Of a stretch of 64,000 nt of DNA, positions 44,601 through 51,924 are shown in pieces. The first letter of the stretch is position 1, and every line of letters begins with the position of its first letter. The DNA is from Alphaproteobacteria bacterium (GTDB lineage Bacteria; Pseudomonadota; Alphaproteobacteria; Rhodobacterales; Rhodobacteraceae). Both the position numbers and the translations under genes were made by a program. The stretch is taken from positions 1-64,000 of the forward strand of contig JAUILL010000010.1 of NCBI GenBank assembly GCA_030433335.1. The letters are read 5' to 3'. The notes under the pieces were generated by a model. It was not told the origin of the DNA, ran no database searches, and saw only the letters and a list, made by a program, of their open reading frames with translations.

Positions 44601-45256
44601 AGCAGGTCGACCTCACGGTAGGTCCAGGGTCTGCCGCCGAAATGGAAGATTCCGGGTTCGTATTCGTTCGGTCCGACATAGGACATAATCGAATATCCAC
44701 GGGAGTCATTGGTGAACACCCGATCGCTAGAGACCGCCTCTCCGTTATAGTCCCCCAAGTGACCAAGGCCCAGCAAATGGCTGAATTCGTGTATAAAAAC
44801 CGATCTATAGTTCGTAATCGCGTAGGGATCATCCAGATCGAATTTATCCAATTCAAAGCTGATATCCGGATGATCCTGATAGTGATCGCGATCCGTGAAC
44901 AGCAGGCTCAACCCCAGATCGGCCGAAGCTGCAGCAAACTCCGTGCCTCCAAAGAACCAGTCCCAGCCGTCGACCCGGTGGATGTTGATATCCCCATCGT
45001 CGCCGTCGCCGACCCGAAAGCTGACGTCGATGTTCAACACATCCGCGACATACCGGAACGAGTCTTTGACGATATCTTTGATCCCATCGGGGATCGGATC
45101 ATCCTCGTCGAAATGCACCTTGATCTGGTTGTTCTTGGGAAACCAGCCATCGCTGCCGAAATTGAATTTTCGCCAATGATCATCAAGGCCACCGCTCCAT
45201 TCCCAGTAGCCATGACGCAGTTGGTAGACCATGTCATCAAGTGTTCCGAATTGCAT
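41630..45256 (-). CDS. Very large RTX metalloprotease (M10-like)
   Basis: A 1208-residue protein. The N-terminal domain (about 1-240) is a zincin with HEFSHLLGLGH (His156, Glu157, His160, His166) and the Met-turn SIMSY (Met191), like serralysin-type M10 peptidases. From about residue 340 on there are many blocks of RTX calcium-binding repeats (for example GGNGSDLLAGNGGNDHMYGG, in several clusters) separated by beta-rich spacers. The last about 70 residues resemble an RTX C-terminal secretion region. GGAGGG precedes the start. Serralysins are near 480 residues, so the repeat region is unusually long. It is probably a calcium-activated secreted protease. Confidence 0.85.
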   Translation of the reverse strand: MQFGTLDDMVYQLRHGYWEWSGGLDDHWRKFNFGSDGWFPKNNQIKVHFDEDDPIPDGIKDIVKDSFRYVADVLNIDVSFRVGDGDDGDINIHRVDGWDWFFGGTEFAAASADLGLSLLFTDRDHYQDHPDISFELDKFDLDDPYAITNYRSVFIHEFSHLLGLGHLGDYNGEAVSSDRVFTNDSRGYSIMSYVGPNEYEPGIFHFGGRPWTYREVDLLALDLHYNIDFSMEEGQTVWGFNGNVSHDFINENFDLLEQSKVETGSFNISALTIIDTGGRDEINLRSSVTNMDYDAVLDLNAGSYSDILAGLNNLFIQQDSVIENATTAGGKDHITGNRVANEIYAGGNSDTILGGGGKDKLYGEDGEDSLEGGAGRDLLVGGAQDDTLYGDGGNDQIYGGDDADLLEGGGGRDTLFGDAGLDTVFGNAGKDRIHLGDGGNFYGGSGNDTFVVSEVGGIPYTLDGETNIDTLTFVTNHPSAGFALDMTTRQMTHLETGNSAIINYSGLEKIKGSRVNDIFVVDKDTANDFSNLNGSGGEDHITVLTSAIKVTGGDNGDDLIVAATGADVLGGKGNDDFDVEGVNASIDGQRGRDTVHFEASVDVGIAVDAAQKLYGYGQSLSQLNVEVSGDFSGFEEITVGTNLTLTFNGSNFRDVVNGGDQDDEITGNGGTDLLHGEGGSDTISGGAGADILYGDADADTLYGGVGDDTLYGGTGDDWIETDSGDDSVEAGAGDDTIISGSGFEKLLGEAGDDMFVVETGEKQINGGSDEDTLVFLGKADRTVDLGVAKYSDEFGLSVDFVNIENVITQDGDDSITGNVDDNHLTANDGLDTLEGGAGDDTLDGGAGADLALYQSGNDIAVDLNEGVATGEGTDTLIGIEDVTTASGDDTLTGNDEDNIFSANNGSDLLAGNGGNDHMYGGAGNDTVLAGNGNDLASGEGGYDTLGFDEGISGVTFSLAVSSAQETGNGSIVASGFEALRGTDGADELSGNSDDNRLEGQGGNDTLIGLQGYDVLDGGAGKDSFISLSGDDDDVYDGGEGSDWLDFSFGEDALEIKLSLGEQDLGTYGTDTWVNVENVRGTKFHDTIVGDVNDNALEGAKGNDVLAGGKGNDDLNGGGNDDTLWGEQGNDTLSGGQGADVFEFKVGHGQDLIVDFNGEEGDVIKLNGASEYEFEVIGDWLSLRYSKEDWISFKSIEDPDAIIPYIEVL

Positions 45257-45366
45257 TGTGCGCCCTCCTCGCCCAAGGGGCGCCGCCGCACCCCTAAGCC
45301 AACAAGGCTACCGGAGGCCGCATCATCATGTGGCGATAGGCGCGGTATCTTTGGCGTGGCGGGCGG
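45257..45366. promoter_or_regulatory. Short upstream region of the RTX metalloprotease
   Basis: A 110-bp gap between the metalloprotease start and the LysR gene end, both on the minus strand. It contains a GC-rich CCCAAGGGGCGCC stretch and the GGAGGG ribosome binding site. I see no clear terminator or palindrome, so the promoter must be in here or within the LysR gene. Confidence 0.4.
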
Positions 45367-46290
45367 CTATCCTGAGACAGGATGGCGCTTGGCCCCTTGG
45401 ATGTGCAGCAGCATCGCACGCTCCAGCGCCCGCCAGACGCACTCGACACGAGGCGTGTGGCGCAACACCTCTGGTGCCGTGAGCCATACTGGCAACCCGG
45501 GTGTCTGCACCTCTGGCAACAGGCGCACCAGATCATCCATTTCGCGGACAAGGCTCACCTGTCCAAAGCCAATGCCGCAGCCCGCGCGCACCATCTCCCA
45601 ATAGACGGACTGGTTGTCAGTCCGCAGAACAAAGCTGTCCCGAGATGCCTCGACCCCAAGGGCACGCATCCCCCTGAGCAACAGATCACTCCGATCATAC
45701 CCGATAAGATCGTGATGCTTCAGGTCAGCCATATCCGTCGGATGCCCCTTGCGGGCGAGATAGCTGCGGGCGGCGAAAATCCCGATGGGGATGTCACCAA
45801 GGTGGCGGGTGATCATGTCCAACTGCTTGGGCCGGTACATGCGCAATGCGATATCCGCCTCGCGGAAAAGCAGGTTTTCTGTCCGGTCCGATGGGACAAG
45901 ATCGATGTGAAGACGAGGCGCAGTTTCCCGTAACTCTGCCAATACGGCTGGCAACACATAGTGAGAGATCGCCACCGATGCGGTGATCCGCACGGTTCCA
46001 GACAGACCCGGATCAGCTCCCGCAGCCGCGAGCCGCATTTCAGCCGCGGCCTCTGCCATCTTGATCGCGTGCGGTAGCAACGTCCGCCCTGCCTGCGTGA
46101 TCGCCAGCCCTCTGGGTTGCCGGAAAAACAGCTCCACCCCCAAGGACTCTTCCAGCGCGTGGATCTGCCGGCCTACGGTCGGCTGCGAACTCCCCAGCAC
46201 GCGAGCCGCGCCTGACAGAGACCCTGCCTGAGCCACGCATGCGAACACCTTGAGCAGGGTCCAGTCCAGATCTTCAATCGGCATCTCCAT
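45367..46290 (-). CDS. LysR-family transcriptional regulator
   Basis: A 307-residue LTTR of the GcvA/BenM-like shape. The HTH lies near residues 8-65 (LLKVFACVAQAGSLSGAARV, then LGSSQPTVGRQ). The effector domain follows and ends with RRLPEVQ-like sequence. It is divergent from an epimerase/dehydratase-family gene across 95 bp containing ATTC/GAAT dyads, so it probably controls that gene and itself. Confidence 0.87.
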   Translation of the reverse strand: MEMPIEDLDWTLLKVFACVAQAGSLSGAARVLGSSQPTVGRQIHALEESLGVELFFRQPRGLAITQAGRTLLPHAIKMAEAAAEMRLAAAGADPGLSGTVRITASVAISHYVLPAVLAELRETAPRLHIDLVPSDRTENLLFREADIALRMYRPKQLDMITRHLGDIPIGIFAARSYLARKGHPTDMADLKHHDLIGYDRSDLLLRGMRALGVEASRDSFVLRTDNQSVYWEMVRAGCGIGFGQVSLVREMDDLVRLLPEVQTPGLPVWLTAPEVLRHTPRVECVWRALERAMLLHIQGAKRHPVSG

Positions 46291-46344
46291 TCAGAAATGA
46301 ATATCCAATCTCCAGATTCAGGCAATTTCTATTTCCGAATGAAT
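46289..46344. promoter_or_regulatory. ATTC/GAAT dyads in the LysR/epimerase divergent region
   Basis: ATTCA-GAAA-TGAAT lies at 46289-46302, overlapping the LysR start. A second spaced pair, ATTC at 46316-46319 with GAAT at 46337-46340, is followed by another GAAT at 46341-46344. These repeated half-sites suit a LysR operator. Confidence 0.4.
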
Positions 46345-46385
46345 GCACGAAAATTCTCTCAAGAGTTGAAAAAAGGAGTTTCCAG

Positions 46386-47291
46386 ATGACCGGCACTGTC
46401 CTCATCCTCGGCGCCAGCGGCAAGATTGGCCGCCATTCACAAAGCGCATTCAAAGCAGCTGGCTGGACCGTGCGCCAGTATGATCGACACTCCGGCAATA
46501 TGACCGCGCAGGCCCAAGGGGTGGATGTCATCGTCAATGGCCTCAATCCACCGAACTACCACAATTGGGCCAAGCTGATCCCAGAGATCACTGCCGACGT
46601 GATTGCCGCGGCGAAGGCGAGCGGCGCGACTGTGATTATCCCGGGCAACGTCTACGTCTTTGGCGACACGCCGGGACATTGGACCGAGGACACCCCTCAC
46701 CGCCCCGTCAGCCGCAAAGGACATATCCGCGAGGACATGGAGCGCGCCTATGAAGCCTCTGGCGTCCAGACGATCGTGCTGCGGGCCGGAGACTTCATCT
46801 CCTCATCTCCGGGCGAAAATGATCTGATGGGGGTCATCCACATGCGCGCGATCCGCAAAGGCGTCGTCACCGCACTAGGCGCACCGAATGCCATGCATGC
46901 CTACACCTATTTGCCCGACTGGGCCGACTGCGCGGTCAAGCTGGCTGAAATGCGCAAACAGTTGCCTGCTTGGAATCACCTGTGCTGCGGAGGCATGAAC
47001 TTTACAATCTCGGACCTCGCCCGAACGCTGGAGCATGTGACGGGTCGTAGTCTGACCGTCAAGGAATTCGGCTGGTGGCAGATGCGTTTGGCCGCGCCTT
47101 TCTGGGAACTCGCCCGCGAGCTCTTGGAAATGCGCTATCTTTGGCAGACGCCCCATAGTCTTGGCTGTGAACGATTGACCGCACTGCTGCCCGATTTCCG
47201 CTGCACAGACGTCGAGACAGTCATGACAGCTGGTCTACCCGAGGAAATGCGCACAGAGCATTATCCCCCGAGCGCGACCGTGACGTTGTAA
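46386..47291 (+). CDS. NAD(P)-dependent epimerase/dehydratase-like oxidoreductase
   Basis: A 301-residue extended short-chain dehydrogenase. The Rossmann motif VLILGASGKIGRHS is at residues 5-18. No clear YxxxK catalytic pair at the usual position is obvious, so it may be an atypical SDR. AAGGAG stands before the start. It is regulated probably by the divergent LysR. Its last 31 bp overlap the end of feoB on the other strand. Confidence 0.75.
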   Translation: MTGTVLILGASGKIGRHSQSAFKAAGWTVRQYDRHSGNMTAQAQGVDVIVNGLNPPNYHNWAKLIPEITADVIAAAKASGATVIIPGNVYVFGDTPGHWTEDTPHRPVSRKGHIREDMERAYEASGVQTIVLRAGDFISSSPGENDLMGVIHMRAIRKGVVTALGAPNAMHAYTYLPDWADCAVKLAEMRKQLPAWNHLCCGGMNFTISDLARTLEHVTGRSLTVKEFGWWQMRLAAPFWELARELLEMRYLWQTPHSLGCERLTALLPDFRCTDVETVMTAGLPEEMRTEHYPPSATVTL

Positions 47292-49144
47292 ACCACCAGC
47301 GACGCCAGATAGGCCAGCGCGAACATGTAGCCGACGGCGACCCACATGTACTTCGCGCTGCCTGTTTCGCGCCGGATCACGGCAAGCGTCGACAGACACT
47401 GCGGGGCGAAAATATACCAAGCGATCATCGACAGCGCGGTCGCTAGGCTCCACTGGCTGGCCAGAACAGAGCCGATCGCGCCGTCGTCAATGCCGCCCAC
47501 CGCATAAACGGTGGCAAGCCCTGCAACGGCCACTTCTCGTGCAGCCATGCCCGGCACGAGGGCGACGCAAATCTCCCAATTAAAGCCGATGGGCGCCATC
47601 AAAGGCTCTAGCAGGTGGCCGATCATGGCCGCAAAGCTGTAGTTGATTGCTGGCTCGGTGGCGTCTGCAGGTGCCATAGGAAAGGTCGAAAGGACCCAGA
47701 TCACGACGCTCGCGGTGAAAATGATCGTCCCCGCACGGCGCAGGAACGCATAGGCCCTCTGCCACAGGCCCAGCAAGACGCCGCGCAGTTGGGGCAGCTT
47801 GTAATCGGGCAGGTCCATCATCATGGGCGCGTCCAGCTCGATACGGCGGAACAGCATCCGGCTGGCAAATGCCACGGCCAGAGCACTCACGATCCCCGCC
47901 GCATATAGGCCGAACATCACAAGCCCTTGCAGGCCCAAGCCCGGCCCGATGGTCTTGGCCGGAATAAACGCGCCGATCAGCAGGGTGTACACCGGAATAC
48001 GGGCGGAGCACGTCATCAGGGGCGCAATCAGGATTGTGGTCAGGCGGTCCTTGCGGTCGTCAATGACACGCGCTGCCATGATCCCCGGAATGGCGCATGC
48101 AAAGCTGGACAAGAGGGGGATAAATGCCCGTCCGTGCAGACCGGCATGCCCCATGATCCGGTCCATCAGGAACGCGGCGCGGGCCATGTAGCCCAGATCC
48201 TCGAGCACCAAGATAAACAGGAACAGGATCAGAATTTGTGGAAGGAAGATCACCACGCCGCCAACGCCCGCGATCGCACCGTCGATGATCAGGCTTTGCA
48301 GCAGCCCTTCGGGTACAGCGGCGGCGACCGCAGAGGATAGTCCGTCAAACGCGGCAGAGATCAAGTCCATCACAGGCGCAGCGCCAGCGAAGACCGCTTG
48401 AAACATCAGGAATAGCAGAGCCAGCAGGATGATCGGCCCCATGACGGGGTGCAGAACCGCGCTATCGACCAAGGTGGTCAAGCTGCGCTGCGTGTGCGGC
48501 ATGCGGACGGTGTGCTCGATAATCCGGTCTGCCTCGCGCAATGCGGCACGCAGATCGCTGGCGGCAGGCTCTGTCCACAGGATCGGCCCCGGCACGGCCA
48601 GACCATCATCCACAGTTCGATCCAGATGCGCCCAAAGCGCCTGCATTCCGGCCTTACGTACAGCGGTCGAACCGATCACGGGGATGCCGGTTTCAAAGGA
48701 CATGCGGTCCAGATCAATCTCGATCCCACGGGCACGGGCAATGTCGATCATGTTAACCACGACGATCAGGGGCAATCCGCAGCGTTGCAGCTCTTGGGCC
48801 AGTCGCAGGCCGGGCCGCAGGTGGGTCGCGTCGGCGACGACCAGCAGCAGATCGGGGCGCGGAGTGTCTGCACGGTGCCCAAGGATCACGTCGCGTGTGA
48901 CCACCTCGTCGAGGCTGCGGGCACGCAGGGAATAGGTGCCGGGCAAGTCGATGATGGTCAGCTTGCGGCCTTCGGGCGTGGTTGCGGTGCCGGTTTTACG
49001 CTCGACCGTCACACCGGCGTAGTTCCCGACCCGCTGGTTAGCGCCGGTCAAAGCGTTGAAGAGCGAGGTCTTGCCGCAGTTCGGCGCCCCCACCAGCGCC
49101 ACTTCGATCACTTGATCCGGGACACCGATGGGAAAATCGCGCAT
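47261..49144 (-). CDS. feoB: Ferrous iron transport protein B
   Basis: A 627-residue Fe(II) permease. The N-terminal G-domain has G1 GAPNCGKTSLFNAL, G3 DLPGTYSL and G4 NMID. Two Gate regions follow, with multiple membrane helices (for example FILVLEDLGYMARAAFLMDR and LIAPLMTCSARIPVY). The family is typically 700-800 residues, so this is a shorter form. The start ATG at 49144 has GGAG at nine bases, and a GTG two codons upstream has its ribosome binding site too close. It is cotranscribed with feoA and lies next to the nif cluster, which suits iron demand in low oxygen. Confidence 0.9.
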   Translation of the reverse strand: MRDFPIGVPDQVIEVALVGAPNCGKTSLFNALTGANQRVGNYAGVTVERKTGTATTPEGRKLTIIDLPGTYSLRARSLDEVVTRDVILGHRADTPRPDLLLVVADATHLRPGLRLAQELQRCGLPLIVVVNMIDIARARGIEIDLDRMSFETGIPVIGSTAVRKAGMQALWAHLDRTVDDGLAVPGPILWTEPAASDLRAALREADRIIEHTVRMPHTQRSLTTLVDSAVLHPVMGPIILLALLFLMFQAVFAGAAPVMDLISAAFDGLSSAVAAAVPEGLLQSLIIDGAIAGVGGVVIFLPQILILFLFILVLEDLGYMARAAFLMDRIMGHAGLHGRAFIPLLSSFACAIPGIMAARVIDDRKDRLTTILIAPLMTCSARIPVYTLLIGAFIPAKTIGPGLGLQGLVMFGLYAAGIVSALAVAFASRMLFRRIELDAPMMMDLPDYKLPQLRGVLLGLWQRAYAFLRRAGTIIFTASVVIWVLSTFPMAPADATEPAINYSFAAMIGHLLEPLMAPIGFNWEICVALVPGMAAREVAVAGLATVYAVGGIDDGAIGSVLASQWSLATALSMIAWYIFAPQCLSTLAVIRRETGSAKYMWVAVGYMFALAYLASLVVYNVTVALGG

Positions 49145-49150
49145 ACCCAC

Positions 49151-49432
49151 TTACTCCGCCAGAATGGCCATAGCATCGCGGCGGCGCAGGGCAACCGTGG
49201 CATTCCCGACCCGCACAGCGATGGGGTCGCGGCCAAAAGGCCCTTCGTGCAGGACTTCCAATTCAGCGCCTTCGATGAAACCCATCTCAATCAGGCGGCG
49301 CTCCATCTCTTCGGAGGACAGACGGCCCGTGCCTTCGATCGGCAGGAGACACACGAGGCGGCCGCGAAATCCCTTTCGGGCATTCGACAGGGCGGTGGTC
49401 GTTTCGAAAGTGTCGAATTTTCCCATTTCCAT
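49151..49432 (-). CDS. feoA: Ferrous iron transport protein A
   Basis: A 93-residue cytosolic FeoA, an SH3-like domain (about residues 25-93) with MGFIEGAELEVLHEGPFGRDPIAVRVGNA-type core split by conserved glycines. About 20 extra N-terminal residues precede the domain. GAGG stands ten bases before the start. It ends six bases before the feoB ATG. An FNR-type site at 49490-49503 lies upstream. Confidence 0.87.
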   Translation of the reverse strand: MEMGKFDTFETTTALSNARKGFRGRLVCLLPIEGTGRLSSEEMERRLIEMGFIEGAELEVLHEGPFGRDPIAVRVGNATVALRRRDAMAILAE

Positions 49433-49489
49433 GGCGTGACCTCGTGAATGTGTATCCTGAGTTTTTCGATTAGGTTAATCATCCCGACC

Positions 49490-49503
49490 TTGATCGAGAT
49501 CAA
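49490..49503. promoter_or_regulatory. FNR/FnrL-type binding site upstream of feoA
   Basis: TTGAT-CGAG-ATCAA is a perfect match to the FNR consensus TTGAT-N4-ATCAA and extends to a 16-bp palindrome at 49489-49504. It is about 64 bp before the feoA start on the minus strand, which places it suitably for a class II activation site. It implies anaerobic or microaerobic induction of feoAB. Confidence 0.75.
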
Positions 49504-49516
49504 GCGGCGTTGTTTT

Positions 49517-50344
49517 TCAGCCCTCTGGGACGGTCAGAGCCTCTGACAGGGCAGAAACCGGCAAATCGAGCCGCGTGATGCCCAATTCCTCCATAAATCT
49601 CTGTTCCATGCGGGTCAGAGGGCCCTCTATCACCGCGATATGGCCCGTAGAGGAGCGCTTCACAATCTGGCGAGCAAAGGTCCGAAGCATCTGATCATCG
49701 AACCGGCAGCCCACAAACAGGAAGGGACGGCCGGTGCGGCGGGCCTGAACCTCTTCGGGAATCGGGCGCTGGATGTCGATCTCGGTCAGGACTTCGACGT
49801 AGTCACTGTCGGACAGGAGGAAGCTGGAGCCTTTGGCGGCGCGGCCATGGGGTTTGTACACCAGCGTCTCCCACTCGGGATCGGGGGCGTCGATTTCGGT
49901 GCCCGCGCTGTCATAGGTGCGGGTGAAGATGTCGATCCATTCGCCATTGCGGCTGACCCCTTGGACAAGGCCCCAGTTCCCCGGCTTCATGGCGTTCAGC
50001 AGACCGTCATCGTACCAGACATCGACGACCATGGGCGGCTTCACCCGCGCGATCCAATCGTAGATCGGGTTGGCCCCTGCTCCACTGTCCGCAAAGGCGC
50101 GCTGGACAATGTCGATCAGGGTCGCGCGGAATTTCCGGCTCTCGACATATTGGGCGACGGACCACATGTTGCCAGAGGCACGGCGGGGCGCGCGCACTTC
50201 GGCCTCAATCTTAGCGCAGAGGGCTTCGGGCGTGGTGGGCGCGGTGCCGCCGGACAGCGCCGAAACGCCCGGCCCCAAGTAGGCAATGCGTTTGCCGCCA
50301 GCGACTTCGTTCATTGCCTCTTCGAGGATATCCAGATCAGACAT
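49517..50344 (-). CDS. SIR2-like protein of the nif cluster
   Basis: A 275-residue protein with a SIR2-like NAD-binding opening (KRIAYLGPGVSALSG near residues 18-32), later PMVVDVWYDDGLLNAM, YKPHGRAAKG and FLFVGCRFDDQMLR. It lacks the zinc-binding cysteine pairs of true sirtuin deacetylases. It starts three bases after nifT. Similar genes occur near nifB in some alphaproteobacteria and Azotobacter, with no established function. It may act on NAD+ or ADP-ribose, for example in nitrogenase regulation, but that is a guess. Confidence 0.7.
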   Translation of the reverse strand: MSDLDILEEAMNEVAGGKRIAYLGPGVSALSGGTAPTTPEALCAKIEAEVRAPRRASGNMWSVAQYVESRKFRATLIDIVQRAFADSGAGANPIYDWIARVKPPMVVDVWYDDGLLNAMKPGNWGLVQGVSRNGEWIDIFTRTYDSAGTEIDAPDPEWETLVYKPHGRAAKGSSFLLSDSDYVEVLTEIDIQRPIPEEVQARRTGRPFLFVGCRFDDQMLRTFARQIVKRSSTGHIAVIEGPLTRMEQRFMEELGITRLDLPVSALSEALTVPEG

Positions 50345-50347
50345 GGC

Positions 50348-50566
50348 TCAATCCTCGTCCGCGGTGGTCAGGCGGCGGGCCTCGACCGTGATGGGCAGTT
50401 GGGGGTCTTCGTCAAACTCGGGCATGGCAAAGACCCAACCGTTCGCCAGCTTGGCCCAACCGCCCCACAGCTCGGGCTTCTCCATCTCGACGATCATCTC
50501 TTCGAGGTCCTTCTTGGGCACATAGGCCTCGAGGCCCTTGGGGGTTCTGCGGATCATGACCTTCAT
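50348..50566 (-). CDS. nifT: Nitrogen fixation protein NifT/FixU
   Basis: A 72-residue protein of the NifT/FixU family, recognisable by MKVMIRRTPKGLEAYVPKKDLEE and the central WGGWAKLANGW, split here for length. It overlaps nifZ by four bases. Mutants in other diazotrophs show mild or no phenotype, and its role in nitrogenase maturation is unknown. Confidence 0.88.
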   Translation of the reverse strand: MKVMIRRTPKGLEAYVPKKDLEEMIVEMEKPELWGGWAKLANGWVFAMPEFDEDPQLPITVEARRLTTADED

Positions 50567-50904
50567 TGGGCGGGCTCCTTTTCGGGGCGGGTAACGATGT
50601 GGGATTGCAGATCACTGCTGCCAGTCAGGCGGGCGCGATCAGGGTCTGCGGGGGTCAGTTCGCGTTCACGCATGCCGACGATGCTGCCGCGCCCCACGAA
50701 ATCGACCGCATAGATGTAGAACTGCTGCAAAAAGACGCCGATATCGCGGACGTAGCCTTCGTCGCCTTTGCGCACGACGGTTTCGCCGATCTCTTTGCCG
50801 ACCATGGTGCCGTCGTTCTTGACGTTCTTCTTGGAGATCACCTTGTCCCCCGGCGCGAAGGCCGGATCACGGTAGACCTCGATTTCACGATCGTCTGTGG
50901 ACAT
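50563..50904 (-). CDS. nifZ: Nitrogen fixation protein NifZ
   Basis: A 113-residue NifZ. The family core FAPGDKVISKKNVKNDG is at about residues 15-31 and GDEGYVRDIGVFLQQF follows. It is needed for full MoFe-protein P-cluster maturation in characterised diazotrophs. It starts four bases after the LRV-protein gene and overlaps nifT, so the genes are tightly coupled. Confidence 0.88.
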   Translation of the reverse strand: MSTDDREIEVYRDPAFAPGDKVISKKNVKNDGTMVGKEIGETVVRKGDEGYVRDIGVFLQQFYIYAVDFVGRGSIVGMRERELTPADPDRARLTGSSDLQSHIVTRPEKEPAQ

Positions 50905-50907
50905 GGG

Positions 50908-51651
50908 TCAAACTCCTTCTTTCAACTGTTGGAGACGCAGAGCGGCGGTCTCTCGGATGATGTCTTCGGGGTCGTTCAGCAGGGCTTGGGCATCCTCGGC
51001 ACTGCCTTCTTCGGCGACCACATGACGGACGCGCAGGTCTTCGTCCCCGACGAACAGGCTGGGACGGCGCAGGGCGGCCTCGCGCCGGACCAAGGGGTCC
51101 GGATCGTTGCGGAACCGGTCGAGCCAGCGCTCACCGATGCGACGGGCCACGATGCGGCGGATTTCGGGGTCCGCGTCTGGGATCATCACCGGCAGCATCC
51201 CCGCCTCGGCGCGCCGTGCCACGATCGAGCGGACATAGCTGTCCTCGTCCGAGCACATGGGAAGTAACCGTTCCAAGGGCAGCCTGTGGGCCACGGCGAT
51301 CCGCACGCGGCGGTCAGGGTCTTTGATCTTGCGCTCGGCGTGCTGGCGCGGCAGGCGCAGGACCGCCATCGCGCGCACCCCTGCATCTCCGTCCGTCAGC
51401 AAGCGGTTCAGCCGGAAAACCGAGGCCACCCGCGCAGCATTCATCCGCGTTTCGAAATAAGGGTGGCTCAGGCATTCGTCCGCGTGGTCGGGATTGAGCA
51501 GAAAGAACCGCTCGATCCGCTTGGCATACCGGTCATGGGCACAGGCCCATCCCTGCCCGCATTGTCCCCGATCCATCAGATCGCGGTAGCGGCAGGCGGC
51601 GCAGTCCAGGGCGTTGCCCTGCCAGTCGACCGGTGCGGGACCTTCGGGCAT
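50908..51651 (-). CDS. [4Fe-4S] leucine-rich-repeat-variant (LRV) protein
   Basis: A 247-residue protein. The N-terminal cysteine set Cys17, Cys20, Cys31 and Cys37 probably binds a [4Fe-4S] cluster. From about residue 85 on, repeated helical units of about 24 residues contain D-x-D-x-x-V/I-R and the following A-x-R (for example DPDRRVRIAVAHRLPLERL). This matches the LRV protein described from the nif region of Azotobacter vinelandii. The start at 51651 comes four bases after the ferredoxin stop. A longer frame overlaps the ferredoxin gene. Its function is unknown. Confidence 0.82.
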   Translation of the reverse strand: MPEGPAPVDWQGNALDCAACRYRDLMDRGQCGQGWACAHDRYAKRIERFFLLNPDHADECLSHPYFETRMNAARVASVFRLNRLLTDGDAGVRAMAVLRLPRQHAERKIKDPDRRVRIAVAHRLPLERLLPMCSDEDSYVRSIVARRAEAGMLPVMIPDADPEIRRIVARRIGERWLDRFRNDPDPLVRREAALRRPSLFVGDEDLRVRHVVAEEGSAEDAQALLNDPEDIIRETAALRLQQLKEGV

Positions 51652-51655
51652 CGGC

Positions 51656-51850
51656 TCAGGCCGGCACGCAGGTTTCAGGCACCGGACAGACCTCGGCGCA
51701 TTGCGGGGTGTCGTAGCTGCCCTTGCATTCGGTGCAGAGTTCCGGGTCGATGATGTAGGTGTCGCTTTCGAACTTGATCGCAGCGTTGGGGCATTCGAAT
51801 TCGCAGGCACCACACACGGTGCAATTGGACTGGATAATCTGAAGGGCCAT
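51656..51850 (-). CDS. fdxN: 2[4Fe-4S] ferredoxin, FdxN type
   Basis: A 64-residue ferredoxin. One cluster site is C10-x2-C13-x2-C16-x3-C20-P, and the second is the longer C39-x2-C42-x8-C51-x3-C55-P that is typical of nif-linked FdxN. The start at 51850 has GGAGACC, and an ATG four codons upstream is less well placed. It stands between nifB and the LRV gene. FdxN proteins donate electrons to nitrogenase or to NifB. Confidence 0.9.
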   Translation of the reverse strand: MALQIIQSNCTVCGACEFECPNAAIKFESDTYIIDPELCTECKGSYDTPQCAEVCPVPETCVPA

Positions 51851-51924
51851 GCGGGTCTCCATTCGAGGGAAAGGGATCGATCCTGGCGGCGCGGGAGGGC
51901 GCGCCGCCCCTGCGGTGTCTGGAC

